DNA of 64,000 nt from Intrasporangium_A sp051961875 (GTDB lineage Bacteria > Actinomycetota > Actinomycetes > Actinomycetales > Dermatophilaceae). The translations under genes and the position numbers were made by a program. Where the stretch lies: assembly GCF_051961875.1 (NCBI RefSeq), contig NZ_JBQCCV010000125.1, positions 62,001-126,000 of the forward strand, read 5' to 3'. The notes under the pieces were generated by a model, which did not search any database, had not been told where the DNA came from, and worked only from the letters and a program-made list of their open reading frames with translations. This document shows positions 39,051 to 48,387 of the stretch, piece by piece; position 1 is the stretch's first letter, and each line of letters begins with the position of its first letter.

Positions 39051-40342
39051 TCAGGTGACCGCGCCCCGCTGGGCGAACTCGGGACGCTGGAACTCGCCAC
39101 CGTCGAGGACCTCGCCGAGGTGGCGGGCGGCCTCGACGACCTCGACATGGGTCACGTAGAGCGGCGCGAAGCCGAGGCGGATGATGTCCGGCTCCCGGAA
39201 GTCGCCGATCACGCCACGCGCGATGAGGGCCTGGACGATGGCGAAGGCGTCGGGGTGACGCAGCGAGACCTGGGAGCCCCGGCGGTCCGGATCCCGGGGC
39301 GTGACCACCTCCAGGCTCTGTCCGAGCGCGTCCACCGCCTGGATGAAAAGGCTTGTCAACGAGAGGGACTGGCGCCGGAGCGCCTCGGGGAGACGTCGTC
39401 GAAAGCCCCCAGCGCCGCCTCGAGTGCCAGCATCGAGAGCAGCGGTGGGGTGCCGCTGCACAGGCGGGCGATCCCGGGGGCGGGGGTGTAGCCGGGCGTC
39501 ATGGCGAACGGGCGGGCGTGCCCGGTCCATCCCGGGAGCGGCTGGTCGAAGAGGGCCTGGTGGCGCTCCGCGACATAGGCGAACGCCGGCGCGCCCGGGC
39601 CGCCGTTGAGGTACTTGTAGCCGCAGCCGACCGCGAGGTCGACCCCGGACTCGTCGAGCCCGACCGCCATGGCACCCGCCGAGTGGCACAGGTCCCAGCA
39701 GGCGAGTGCGCCCACCTCGTGCGCGGCAGCGGTGATGCCCGGCAGGTCCCAGCGCTCCCCGGTCCGGTAGTCGACGTGCGAGTATGCGACGACGGCGAGC
39801 GACTCTCCGGCCTCCGCGATCGCGGAGATCGCATCCTGCGGCGGGACGCGACGGATCTGCAGGCCGACGAGACCGGCCGCGGAGTGGGCCATGTAGAGAT
39901 CCGTGGGGAACGAGTCCGGGTCCGTCAGCATGACGGTGCGGCCGGGCCGCAGCCGCGCGGCGCCGACGATCAGCTTGAAGAGGTTGACCGACGTGGAGTC
40001 CGTTACGACCACCTGTCCGGGCGCTGCGCCGACGAGCCGGCCCACCCGGTCACCGACCCGTAGCGGCGCGTGCCACCAGTCGGCCTCGTTCCACGACCGG
40101 ATCAGACGGTCACCCCACTCACGGGTCATCACCTGACCCACGGCGTCGGGCACCGAATCTGGAAGCGCGCCAAGGGAGTTGCCGTCCAGGTAGATCACGC
40201 CATCAGGCAGCCGGAACCGGGCGCGGGCCGAGTGCAGCTCCGCTTGGGCGTCGAGTTCCGTGGCGCGGGCAACCAAGCCCTCGAGCGGGTCAGAAGCACG
40301 GAGGTTGGCGGGCACCGGGCTGTCACGTGGCTCTACGGGCAT
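39051..40342 (-). pseudogene. kynU: kynureninase with a one-base frameshift
   Basis: Kynureninase is a PLP enzyme of tryptophan catabolism, splitting kynurenine into anthranilate and alanine. The first part (40342 down to about 39390) has LPDGVIYLDGNSLGALPDSV, SHVDYRTGERWDLPGITAAA, and the PLP lysine in GCGYKYLNGGPGAPAF, then falls into nonsense after AFDDVSP. From there the next frame continues with EALRRQSLSLTSLFIQAVDA and HPDAFAIVQALIARGVIGDF, ending at 39051. Together they give a full-length enzyme of about 430 residues. A C5 run reduced to C4 at 39387-39390 explains the shift. It is probably a fresh mutation or sequence error. Confidence 0.85.
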
Positions 40343-40463
40343 ACCGAGAACGTATCGCCTCGCACGACGAAGGACGGATGAGACATGGACGGCACGCCCT
40401 CAGGGCGGTCTGCTCCGCACACAGCCGCGCAGGCAGGGCCGGACACGGCGGAACCTTGCGGGC

Positions 40464-42188
40464 TCAGGCGCCGTCGGCCAGGAGCTGGGCCAGCTTGCGT
40501 TTGGGCACGCCGCCGAACTTCTGGCGGACGTTGAGGACGTGGTTGCGCGCGGTGCCGATGGAGATGTGGAGGTGGTCGGCGATCTCTTGCGCGGTGTAGC
40601 CCTTGGCGGCGAGCGTGGCCACCTCTCGCTCCCTCGCCGTGAGCCCGGCCGTCGACACGAGGCGCTGGCTCGCCGGCACCGCAGGCAGCCGCTGGCCCCG
40701 GTGCAGGCTGCGGTCGCGCAGCACAGCGGCCAACGAGCGCTCGGCACCATGCTGCTGGAAGAGGTCGATCGCACGCCACCGGAGGTTGTTGCCCGTGGCT
40801 GTGTCGGGGGCGACCCGGGCCGCGGCGTGGAACAGCTGTCCGGCCGTCATGGGTTCAGGCAGGGCTGCGAAGCGCTCGGCCGCCGCCACCACGAGGTTGT
40901 AGCCGTCGCGACCCGACACGAGACCGTCCACCGCGGTGCGGACCGCGGCGCCCCGGGCGTTCTGCGGCCAGAGTGGACCCATTGTCGCCACCCACGGCCG
41001 TGCCGCCGAGACGTCGGTCAGGGCCATGGTCAGCAGGAGGTCCTCCCAGCCGAACCGCACCTGCATACGTGCGGCGAGCTCGAGCGCCTGCGGCACCTCT
41101 CGCAGCGGCGCCGGCTCCTGCCTCGCCACGCGCAAGGACGCACGGACGGACTGCGCAAGCCAGAGCATCTGCTCGTCGAACGCGATGTGACCGAGGGTGT
41201 CGTCGATGACCTTCGGGTCGGGCCGGCCTTCGCGCTCGAGGGCGACCGCTCCCAGGGCGATCCCGGCCATGCCGGTGGCCATCTGGGGGCGGCCCTGCCG
41301 GGCCGCGCGGGCCGCGGCCTGCGCGGCGGCGAGGTCGCCGGTGCGCCAGTGCACCAGGGCCTCCACGGCGGCGAACTTGCGAGCCCAGGTCGCCCCGTGC
41401 GCCAGCAGCTTGCCCTCCGCGGCGACGCGCCGGGCCAGCGCGTAGTCACCATGGCCATAGGCGGTATGGGCCCAGTTGAACTGGTTGAGGCTTGCGATCT
41501 CGGCCGTGATGGCGTCAGGGCTGGACGGCAGCACCTCCGACGCCTCCCGCCAGTGCTCCAGTGCTTCCGGACGGTCGAGGTAGGTCTCGCACCCCGCGAG
41601 GCGGCCCGCGCAGAAGGCGATCGCCCAGGGGTCACGAGTGCGCCGCGCGAGGGCCAGCCCCTCACGGCCCACTCTGATCCGGTAGTCGCCGCTCAACCCG
41701 TCCTCGCGCGGCCAGCAGAGCTCGCCGAGTGTGACCGCCTGACCGCGCAGGTCGCCAGCGAGCCGGAACTCTGCCAGGGCACGGCTGAGGATCTCGGGCG
41801 TCTCGGCGGCGGTGCCGGCCCGGCCGCGGGTGAACAGGAGAGCCCCGCGGGCCCCGGGAGACCCGACCTCCTCGGCCAGCCGCTCGAGGAACGGGTGCGC
41901 CTCGAGCAGCTCGGTGCCCCAAGCGCAGACGACGACGGCCAGTTCGCCGATGGCGACCCGGTCATCATCGGGTGCCCCTCGCGACAGCGCGGCCGCGGTG
42001 GACATGAGGAGGTCGAGGGCCGCGCGGGTCTCGCCTCGCAGTCCCAACCCTTCGGCCTCGCGCAAGGTGGCGCGCAGGCCAGGGGAGACGACAGTCGCGA
42101 ACGACGCCAGGGCCGACTGCGACGAGACCCGCCGGCGCACCCTGACCCTGGCGGGACGGCCGCTCGAACGGGTGAGGGCTGTCGTCAC
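40464..42188 (-). CDS. LuxR family transcriptional regulator
   Basis: This protein of about 574 residues has a C-terminal LuxR/GerE helix-turn-helix: LTAREREVATLAAKGYTAQE and IADHLHISIGTARNHVLNVR. The long N-terminal part is alpha-helical with TPR-like Ala/Leu repeats (FRLAGDLRGQAVTLGELCWP), so it resembles LAL/MalT-type regulators without an obvious ATPase P-loop. GTG 42188 is chosen; it lies inside a CGTCACGTGACG palindrome and is preceded by a TATA-like -10. The frame is open to 42236. It is divergent from the giant peptidase gene, its likely target. Confidence 0.8.
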   Translation of the reverse strand: MTTALTRSSGRPARVRVRRRVSSQSALASFATVVSPGLRATLREAEGLGLRGETRAALDLLMSTAAALSRGAPDDDRVAIGELAVVVCAWGTELLEAHPFLERLAEEVGSPGARGALLFTRGRAGTAAETPEILSRALAEFRLAGDLRGQAVTLGELCWPREDGLSGDYRIRVGREGLALARRTRDPWAIAFCAGRLAGCETYLDRPEALEHWREASEVLPSSPDAITAEIASLNQFNWAHTAYGHGDYALARRVAAEGKLLAHGATWARKFAAVEALVHWRTGDLAAAQAAARAARQGRPQMATGMAGIALGAVALEREGRPDPKVIDDTLGHIAFDEQMLWLAQSVRASLRVARQEPAPLREVPQALELAARMQVRFGWEDLLLTMALTDVSAARPWVATMGPLWPQNARGAAVRTAVDGLVSGRDGYNLVVAAAERFAALPEPMTAGQLFHAAARVAPDTATGNNLRWRAIDLFQQHGAERSLAAVLRDRSLHRGQRLPAVPASQRLVSTAGLTAREREVATLAAKGYTAQEIADHLHISIGTARNHVLNVRQKFGGVPKRKLAQLLADGA

Positions 42189-42228
42189 GTGACGAAGATA
42201 TAGGTAGTTCTTGCAGATTCCACGGAAT
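42183..42228. promoter_or_regulatory. palindromes in the luxR / peptidase divergent region
   Basis: CGTCACGTGACG (42183-42194) is a perfect 12-bp palindrome over the luxR start. ATTCCACGGAAT (42217-42228) is an inverted repeat with a 2-nt centre, close to both promoters. A minus-strand TATATC lies between them. These are candidate operators for the LuxR protein or another regulator. Confidence 0.45.
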
Positions 42229-42293
42229 AGCAACACGTCGTTTGCTTGGGTCGGACGCGCTCACCCGCGCATCGACCCGACTGGAGGATCTGA

Positions 42294-45200
42294 ATGCGTT
42301 CCATCACACCCCGCGTGGTCGCTGCATCGTCCTTGGCGACGGTGCTCGCCACGATCGTCCTCGCAGGCGGCGCCGGAGCGTCCAGTCCTGCGGCATCGAC
42401 TCTGTCACCGGCGGCCAGCGGCGACACGAGCACCGTTCAGTGGACGGGCGGACCCTACAACGGCGCGGTCCTCGCACCGGAGAGCTGCACCTCCACGACG
42501 TGCGACACACACACGCTCAACCTGTCCATCCCGCAGGACTACTGGCAGGGCCACTCCGGCACCGTCAAGGTCGAGATCTCCTGGACCTCCACCGCGGACG
42601 ACTACGACCTTTACGTGAGCGACTCCACGGGCCGCAAGATCGCGCAGAGCGCGTCGGGCGGAACGACTCGCGAGGCTGTCGACCTCGGCGCGCTTGCGCC
42701 CGGTGCCTACAGCGTCAAGGTCGTGCCGTACACGAGCGTCGCGTCGAGCTACACGGGCACGGCCACCCTGACGAGCTCGGCGGTCCCGATCGGCATGAAG
42801 TACCCCGAGACCCGCAAGGCGGTCGAGGACGAGCTCGTCGTGGACTACCCGCTCAACGTGGTGTTCGTCGGTCGCAAGCCCAGCCCGGCCGAGGTCGCCG
42901 AGCTCAAGGCCTGGACGCCGGACCACTACAAGCCGACGGTCGCGACCAAGACGACAGCGGGCGGCGAGCTGACGGGGGTCGGCGCGGGGCTGCTCAACTG
43001 GAACAAGGACCACGTCTCGGGCGATCCCTACTTCGAGGGGATCCGTTTCAACTACAAGGTCAACGTCCTCGCGGCCTCCGACGCCTACGCGAAGGCGCTC
43101 TTCCAGGTGGCCAAAGACGCCACCGCGCGCGGTCAGTCGTACCACGGCGGCGTGACGAGCACGCGGACCGTGAACCAGGTCAAGTACGACACGGTGTTCG
43201 GCAACCTTCGGGTCGTCGCCAAGGGCGGTGACCTCTCCTACAAGGTCGCCGACCCGACGAAGACGGACCTCGTCGACGCCTATGCGGTCGAGGACTGGAT
43301 GTTCAGCTCGCGGTACGACGCCAAGTGGGAGTGCGCGTTCACGAACGTCGAGACCGGTGCCTGTGCCGACCCGTCGGTCATCAACCCCGACGCGGGTGCC
43401 TACCACGACCCGTACTACGACAAGCAGGGCCTCAACCTCGACCGGATGCCGCAAGGCCCGAGCCAGGGAGCGTCGTTCTTCTTCCTCGACACCTTCACCC
43501 CTGACTACGCCAAGGACTACTTCCGCCCCAACGCGTACCACACGTACGGCACCGACAAGGTGATCAACGGCGCCATCGGCCCCAAGGCCACCGAGGCCGG
43601 GGGATCCTGGCGGATCACCGACCCTGACACCGGTGGCTGGGACGGCGTCGACTTCGCCCGCACGTGGGGCGGCCGCTACCGGTTCCACTTCGTCGACCTC
43701 GGCGCGGCACCCAACGACTACGAGTCCGCGACCTGGGCCGGCAAGGGCCTGGGCATGTCGAGCGACTACCCCCACGGCGACCCGCCGGTGTGGCAGTACG
43801 CAGCCGACCCGCTGTGGCAGCAGCAAGGTGACACGTGCAAGACCGACGGCACCCCGATCGCCGGCTTGAACCTCCCGTACAACAACAACACGCCATGCCG
43901 GATGATGCCGCGTCTCGCACGCGACGTCGCCTACGGCCTGTTCTTCCGCTCGACCGCCGGGTACCTCTACCGACCGATCCCACGGGGCGACACCTACTGG
44001 CTGGCGGTGTCGAACTGGACCGACTTCTACTCGCGTCCGCAGTGGGTGCAGGGCCAGCTCACCAACGCTCCGTGGTACGGCACGTGGTGGACCGACATGG
44101 ACAAGCTGTACAAGATCGGCAGCGTCGCCGGTGGCACGAGGCAGGACGACACGTTGCGTTGGCTGTCCTCCGCAACTCCGTACGCCCGGTGGGTGGGCCG
44201 CAAGGGCGAGACGATCCCGCTCTACGACCCGACGAACAACCAGCCGAGCGGCAAGGTGCTCGACACGTCCCCGAAGTACGCCGACCTGCCGGCCCCGGCC
44301 ACGCATGTCGAGACCAAGAGCGGCGCCAAGCTCGCCCCCGAACCGCTCTACGACGGCACGCACAGCGTTGTCACCTACGGCGACAAGACGGTTGACCTCA
44401 CAGCGGTCCAGGAGGCCCTCGAGAAGGCCAAGGCCGCCGGCAGCGGCCTCGGCCCCGGCTACGACGGCGCGGTCTCGCACGAGTCCTTCCGCGACTTCAT
44501 CGACGCGCACCCTGACGGCATCGCCGACCACGTCGAAGGCGTCAACACCATCCCGGCGATCAACGTGGTCTTCGAGAAGACGCTCACGTGGGCCCTTCCG
44601 GCCATCGTCGGGGGCATCGCGGTCGGCACGAACGACGGCGAGGCGTGGGGTGTCATGAACAACGTCAACGACCGGTTCAAGTCGAGCGCCTCGCACTACC
44701 CGGGTGTCCAGCCCGGTGACGCGCCCGGGTCGAAGCGGTCCGTGACGAGCACCTCCCTGCCGACGCAGGACAGTGGCGGCGGCTTCAGCTACACCATCGA
44801 GCATGAGGCCGCGCACAACCTCGGCCTCTCGCACCCGCACGACGGCTCCTACGGGGTCGACCGCTGCCCGGTGGGCCACCCGCAGGCCGGCCAGTGGGAG
44901 TGCTACTGGAACGGGCTCGGCTGGATGTACGACATCTCCGCCGCTCCCACCACGTACGCCATGTCCTACCGCCCCTACGAGGTCGAGGACCAGGACAACC
45001 TCCAGCGCGGCCACACGGCTGAGTACCTCATCGGTGCGCAGGAGTCCCTGACCCAGCGTCTCGTCGAGGAGGCCACGGCCGGCCGAACGGCTCCGTCCGC
45101 GAAGTGGGGCTCGGACTTCGGCCGGATGAAGCAGTGGCGCACCCAGGTCGGCGAACTCTTCCGCAAGGGCGACTACCTCCACGCGGAGTACGCCGCGCGC

Positions 45201-46142
45201 AACGCGGCCCTCGCCGCCCGGGGAGTGCCGCAGACCGCGGCCAACACGTCCGACCCGAGGCTCCTCGAGGCGGGCCAGGTGTTCTACTTCAATGTCCACC
45301 CCCAGGGCGACGGCCGACGCGCCGCGAAGCCCAACCTCCAGCCGACCGCTATCGAGGCGGCACAGCCGGAGCGCAAGCAGACCAACCTCACGGTGACCGT
45401 CAGGAACACCGGCACCGCCCCCGCGACCGGCGTCGTCGTCGAGCTCTTCGACGGCACGACGTCGCTCGGCACCACGGCCCCGGTCGACCTCGCCGCCGGC
45501 GCCACCGCGGCCGTGACGAAGGTGTGGGACACCCGAGGCATCAATGGTGAGCGGATGATCAAGGCGGTCGTCGACCCGGCCAACCTCATCGCCGAGACGG
45601 TCGAGACGGACAACACGCTGACGCGCACCATCACGATCCGCGGCAACAAGGTGACGAACGGCTCCTACGAGTCGTCCGCCACCGGCACCGCCCCGGACGG
45701 GTGGACCGCCTCCGGCAGCACGGCCTACGACCGGTCGAGCACGAAGTCCACGGACGGCGTGGCTGCAGTCGGGCTCACCGGCGGCAGCTGGGCCTCGGAC
45801 CCGATCGACGTCACCGCGGGCGGCACCTACGACCTGGCGATGACGGCCGTCGACGGCACGCCCGGCGTCTCGGTGACGTTCCTGGACCAGACAGGCAAGG
45901 TCGTCAGCAAGATCGCGTCGGTGGACGTCGTGGTGAGCAAGATCGACTCCGTCGTGAGCAAGATCGACCCAGCCGTGAGCAAGATCGACTCGGCCGTGAG
46001 CAAGATCAGCGGCTCGGTGGGCAAGATCGCCGGCTCGGTGACGGTACCCGCCGGCGCGACTCGCATGGTTGTCACGGCGAGATCCCCTGCGGCGCTTCCC
46101 CTCGGCAGCACCGTGTGGCTGGACGACGTCTGGGTCTGGTGA
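42294..46142 (+). CDS. secreted multidomain zinc metallopeptidase-like protein
   Basis: This 1282-residue protein has a signal peptide (about 1-29, ending AGGAGA). Residues about 45-165 resemble a PPC/pre-peptidase C-type beta domain (ADDYDLYVSDSTGRK). A large region of unknown fold spans about 170-760. The zinc motif H837-E-A-A-H841-N-L-G-L-S-H847-P-H849 is followed by a Met-turn-like YAMSY near M890, as in metzincins. A CARDB domain is at about 1012-1115 (NLTVTVRNTGTAPATGVVVE), then a beta-sandwich (about 1120-1282) interrupted by VSKID-type heptads at 1203-1247. It is probably cell-surface or extracellular. ATG 42294 has GGAGG 6 nt upstream. The substrate is unknown. Confidence 0.75.
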   Translation: MRSITPRVVAASSLATVLATIVLAGGAGASSPAASTLSPAASGDTSTVQWTGGPYNGAVLAPESCTSTTCDTHTLNLSIPQDYWQGHSGTVKVEISWTSTADDYDLYVSDSTGRKIAQSASGGTTREAVDLGALAPGAYSVKVVPYTSVASSYTGTATLTSSAVPIGMKYPETRKAVEDELVVDYPLNVVFVGRKPSPAEVAELKAWTPDHYKPTVATKTTAGGELTGVGAGLLNWNKDHVSGDPYFEGIRFNYKVNVLAASDAYAKALFQVAKDATARGQSYHGGVTSTRTVNQVKYDTVFGNLRVVAKGGDLSYKVADPTKTDLVDAYAVEDWMFSSRYDAKWECAFTNVETGACADPSVINPDAGAYHDPYYDKQGLNLDRMPQGPSQGASFFFLDTFTPDYAKDYFRPNAYHTYGTDKVINGAIGPKATEAGGSWRITDPDTGGWDGVDFARTWGGRYRFHFVDLGAAPNDYESATWAGKGLGMSSDYPHGDPPVWQYAADPLWQQQGDTCKTDGTPIAGLNLPYNNNTPCRMMPRLARDVAYGLFFRSTAGYLYRPIPRGDTYWLAVSNWTDFYSRPQWVQGQLTNAPWYGTWWTDMDKLYKIGSVAGGTRQDDTLRWLSSATPYARWVGRKGETIPLYDPTNNQPSGKVLDTSPKYADLPAPATHVETKSGAKLAPEPLYDGTHSVVTYGDKTVDLTAVQEALEKAKAAGSGLGPGYDGAVSHESFRDFIDAHPDGIADHVEGVNTIPAINVVFEKTLTWALPAIVGGIAVGTNDGEAWGVMNNVNDRFKSSASHYPGVQPGDAPGSKRSVTSTSLPTQDSGGGFSYTIEHEAAHNLGLSHPHDGSYGVDRCPVGHPQAGQWECYWNGLGWMYDISAAPTTYAMSYRPYEVEDQDNLQRGHTAEYLIGAQESLTQRLVEEATAGRTAPSAKWGSDFGRMKQWRTQVGELFRKGDYLHAEYAARNAALAARGVPQTAANTSDPRLLEAGQVFYFNVHPQGDGRRAAKPNLQPTAIEAAQPERKQTNLTVTVRNTGTAPATGVVVELFDGTTSLGTTAPVDLAAGATAAVTKVWDTRGINGERMIKAVVDPANLIAETVETDNTLTRTITIRGNKVTNGSYESSATGTAPDGWTASGSTAYDRSSTKSTDGVAAVGLTGGSWASDPIDVTAGGTYDLAMTAVDGTPGVSVTFLDQTGKVVSKIASVDVVVSKIDSVVSKIDPAVSKIDSAVSKISGSVGKIAGSVTVPAGATRMVVTARSPAALPLGSTVWLDDVWVW
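45900..46034 (+). repeat. 21-bp tandem repeat coding for heptads inside the peptidase C-terminal domain
   Basis: Six units share GTGAGCAAGATCGACTC-like sequence: 45900-45920, then after a 9-bp spacer 45930-45950, 45951-45971, 45972-45992, 45993-46013 and 46014-46034. Each codes for VVSKIDS-like heptads. Lengths keep the frame. Confidence 0.9.
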
Positions 46143-46283
46143 CGCCACCCGACCGGACAGGTCCGGCAGTCCCCTCGGGTGCGGTTCCCTCCCGCGCCCG
46201 AGGGGCCCGCCTTGTCATCAGGCTGCCGGGCAATGCTCGGGCCGGTTTCGGCGCGAGCCGCCGAGCGGCATACGCTCCGCCTC

Positions 46284-46886
46284 ATGGCCGCTCCAACGAT
46301 CGGGATCCTCGCCGTGCAGGGTGACGTGCGCGAGCACGTCGCCGCGCTCCACGAACTGGGCACCGGGACAGTGCTCGTCCGGCGACCGGAGGAGGTCGAG
46401 CGGATCGACGCCCTCGTCATCCCGGGTGGAGAGTCGACGGTCATCGACAAGCTGGTCCGCACCTTCGAGCTGCAGGAACCACTGCGCAAGCGGATCGAGC
46501 AGGGGATGCCCGTCTACGGGTCCTGTGCCGGGATGATCCTGCTCGCGGACCGGATCACCGACGGAGCCCCGGGCCAGCAGACGCTCGGCGGCCTGGACAT
46601 CACGGTGCGCCGCAACGCCTTCGGGCGCCAGGTCGACTCGTTCGAGACCGAGCTCGACTTCGCCGGACTCGACCGCCCTGTCCACGCGGTCTTCATCCGT
46701 GCGCCGTGGGTCGAGGAGGTCGGCGAGGACGTCGTGGTGCTCGCGCGCGTGGGGGAGGGGCCCGCCGCCGGTAAGATCGTGGCGGTTCGGCAGGGAGGCC
46801 TCCTTGCGACGTCGTTCCACCCCGAGGTGGGCACAGACCGGAGGATCCACGCCGAGTTCGTCAAGATCGGCAGTTCGCGAGGGTGA
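46284..46886 (+). CDS. pdxT: pyridoxal 5'-phosphate synthase glutaminase subunit PdxT
   Basis: This 200-residue class I glutaminase supplies ammonia to PdxS. IGILAVQGDVREHVAAL and LVIPGGESTVIDKL are family marks; the nucleophile Cys is in YGSCAGMILLAD and the His/Glu pair in TSFHPEVGTD. A TACGCT -10 box (46271-46276) ends 7 nt before ATG 46284, so the mRNA is probably leaderless. yebC follows after 9 bp. Confidence 0.93.
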   Translation: MAAPTIGILAVQGDVREHVAALHELGTGTVLVRRPEEVERIDALVIPGGESTVIDKLVRTFELQEPLRKRIEQGMPVYGSCAGMILLADRITDGAPGQQTLGGLDITVRRNAFGRQVDSFETELDFAGLDRPVHAVFIRAPWVEEVGEDVVVLARVGEGPAAGKIVAVRQGGLLATSFHPEVGTDRRIHAEFVKIGSSRG

Positions 46887-46895
46887 GGACACTGC

Positions 46896-47654
46896 ATGAG
46901 CGGCCACTCCAAATGGGCCACCACGAAGCACAAGAAGGCTGCCATCGACGCCAAGCGCGGCAAGCTCTTCGCGAAGCTCATCAAGAACATCGAGGTCGCG
47001 GCCAAGCAGGGCGGCGGTGACCCGACCGGAAACCCGACGCTGTACGACGCGATCCAGAAGGCGAAGAAGTCGTCGGTTCCCAACGACAACATCGATCGCG
47101 CGGTCAAGCGCGGCTCGGGCGCCGAGGCGGGTGCGGCCGACTACCAGACGATCACGTACGAGGGGTACGCCCCGGGCGGCGTCGCCCTGCTCATCGAGTG
47201 CCTCACCGACAACCGCAACCGCGCTGCCGCCGAGGTGCGTACCGCCCTGACCCGCAACGGCGGGCAGCTCGCCGACCCGGGCTCGGTCGCCTACGTCTTC
47301 AACCGCAAGGGTGTCGTGATCCTCCCCAAGGACGGCAAGTCGGAGGACGACATCCTCGAGGTGGTCCTCGACGCGGGCGCCGAGGAGGTCAACGACAACG
47401 GCGAGACCTGGGAGGTCGTCTCCGAGGCAAGCGACTTCGTGGCCGTCCGCGAGGCGGTCCAGCAGGCCGGCATCGACTACGAGTCGGCCGAGGCGTCCTG
47501 GGTGCCGAACCTCCAGGTGCCCCTCGACCTCGACGGCGCCCGCAAGATGATCCGGGTCATCGAGGCCCTCGAGGACAGCGACGACGTCCAGAACGTGTTC
47601 GCCAACGGCGAGATCCCCGACGACGTCCTGGCGGAGCTCGACGACGAGGACTGA
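46896..47654 (+). CDS. yebC: YebC/PmpR family regulatory or ribosome-associated protein
   Basis: This 252-residue protein begins MSGHSKWATTKHKKAAIDAK, the hallmark of the family, with the DNA/RNA-binding N-terminal domain, then SVPNDNIDRAVKRGSG and YEGYAPGGVALLIECLTDNR. YebC proteins were annotated as transcription regulators and are now also linked to translation of poly-proline stretches (as a recent proposal in the literature). Its position between pdxT and ruvC is conserved in actinobacteria. Confidence 0.93.
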   Translation: MSGHSKWATTKHKKAAIDAKRGKLFAKLIKNIEVAAKQGGGDPTGNPTLYDAIQKAKKSSVPNDNIDRAVKRGSGAEAGAADYQTITYEGYAPGGVALLIECLTDNRNRAAAEVRTALTRNGGQLADPGSVAYVFNRKGVVILPKDGKSEDDILEVVLDAGAEEVNDNGETWEVVSEASDFVAVREAVQQAGIDYESAEASWVPNLQVPLDLDGARKMIRVIEALEDSDDVQNVFANGEIPDDVLAELDDED

Positions 47655-47713
47655 CCCCAGCCGACGGCGGCGCGCCTCCGTGGAGCGACCCCGGCTCGCA
47701 GCTACGGTTGGGC

Positions 47714-47727
47714 CGAACACATGTTCG
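47714..47727. promoter_or_regulatory. LexA (SOS) box upstream of ruvCAB
   Basis: CGAACACATGTTCG exactly fits the LexA consensus CGAACRNRYGTTCG of Gram-positive and actinobacterial SOS genes. It lies 27 bp before the ruvC start codon, so LexA would repress ruvCAB until DNA damage. Confidence 0.85.
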
Positions 47728-47754
47728 GTCGTCAACGGATTCGGAGGCAGTCTC

Positions 47755-48387
47755 GTGCGCGTCCTCGCCGTGGACCCCGGCCTGACCCGCTGCGGGATCG
47801 GCGTCGTCGACGGCGTGCCGGGCCGGCGGCTTTCGCTCGTCGAGGTCGGCGTCATCCGGACGCCGTCCAGCGACCCCACACCGAAGCGGCTCGTCGCGAT
47901 CGAGGACGAGATGCGGCTGTGGTTCGAGCGGCACCGACCCGAGGCGGTGGCGATCGAGCGGGTCTTCGCCGACTCGAACGTCTCCACCGTGGTCGGCACG
48001 GCCCAGGTCACCGGCATCGTCATGCTGCTCGCCGAACGGCGTGGCCTGCCGGTCACCATGCACACCCCGACCGAGGTCAAGGCGGCCGTGAGCGGCAGCG
48101 GCCGGGCCGGCAAGGCGCAGGTGACGGCCATGGTCACCCGTCTGCTGGGTCTCACCACCGCGCCGCGTCCCGCGGACGCCGCCGACGCCCTGGCGCTCGC
48201 CATCTGCCACGTGTGGCGGGGGAGCGTGCAGGAGCGCCTCACGGAGGCTGCCGCCCGTCGCGGCGGCAAGCCCAGCGGCATACCGACCCGAGCACCGCGG
48301 CGGACAGCGGGCACCAGCGTGCGCGCGGTGTCCGTCGGCAGCCGCCCCGCCACTGTCCGACCCAACCCCGGAGCCACCCGCCCATGA
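47755..48387 (+). CDS. ruvC: crossover junction endodeoxyribonuclease RuvC
   Basis: This 210-residue Holliday junction resolvase has the acidic active site of the RNase H fold: MRVLAVDPGLTRCGIGVVD (first Asp), AIERVFADSNVSTVVGTAQV (Glu), and RPADAADALALAICH (last Asp pair). A Ser/Arg/Pro-rich tail of about 40 residues extends beyond the fold. GTG 47755 follows GGAGGCAG. The stop overlaps ruvA by 4 bp. A LexA box precedes the gene. Confidence 0.93.
   Translation: MRVLAVDPGLTRCGIGVVDGVPGRRLSLVEVGVIRTPSSDPTPKRLVAIEDEMRLWFERHRPEAVAIERVFADSNVSTVVGTAQVTGIVMLLAERRGLPVTMHTPTEVKAAVSGSGRAGKAQVTAMVTRLLGLTTAPRPADAADALALAICHVWRGSVQERLTEAAARRGGKPSGIPTRAPRRTAGTSVRAVSVGSRPATVRPNPGATRP

Noticed and set aside
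42405..46148. 1247-codon open frame on the minus strand opposite the giant peptidase
   Set aside because: It mirrors the codon structure of the sense gene, as is common in very GC-rich DNA, and shows no recognisable domain. The sense frame has a signal peptide, zinc motif and CARDB domain.
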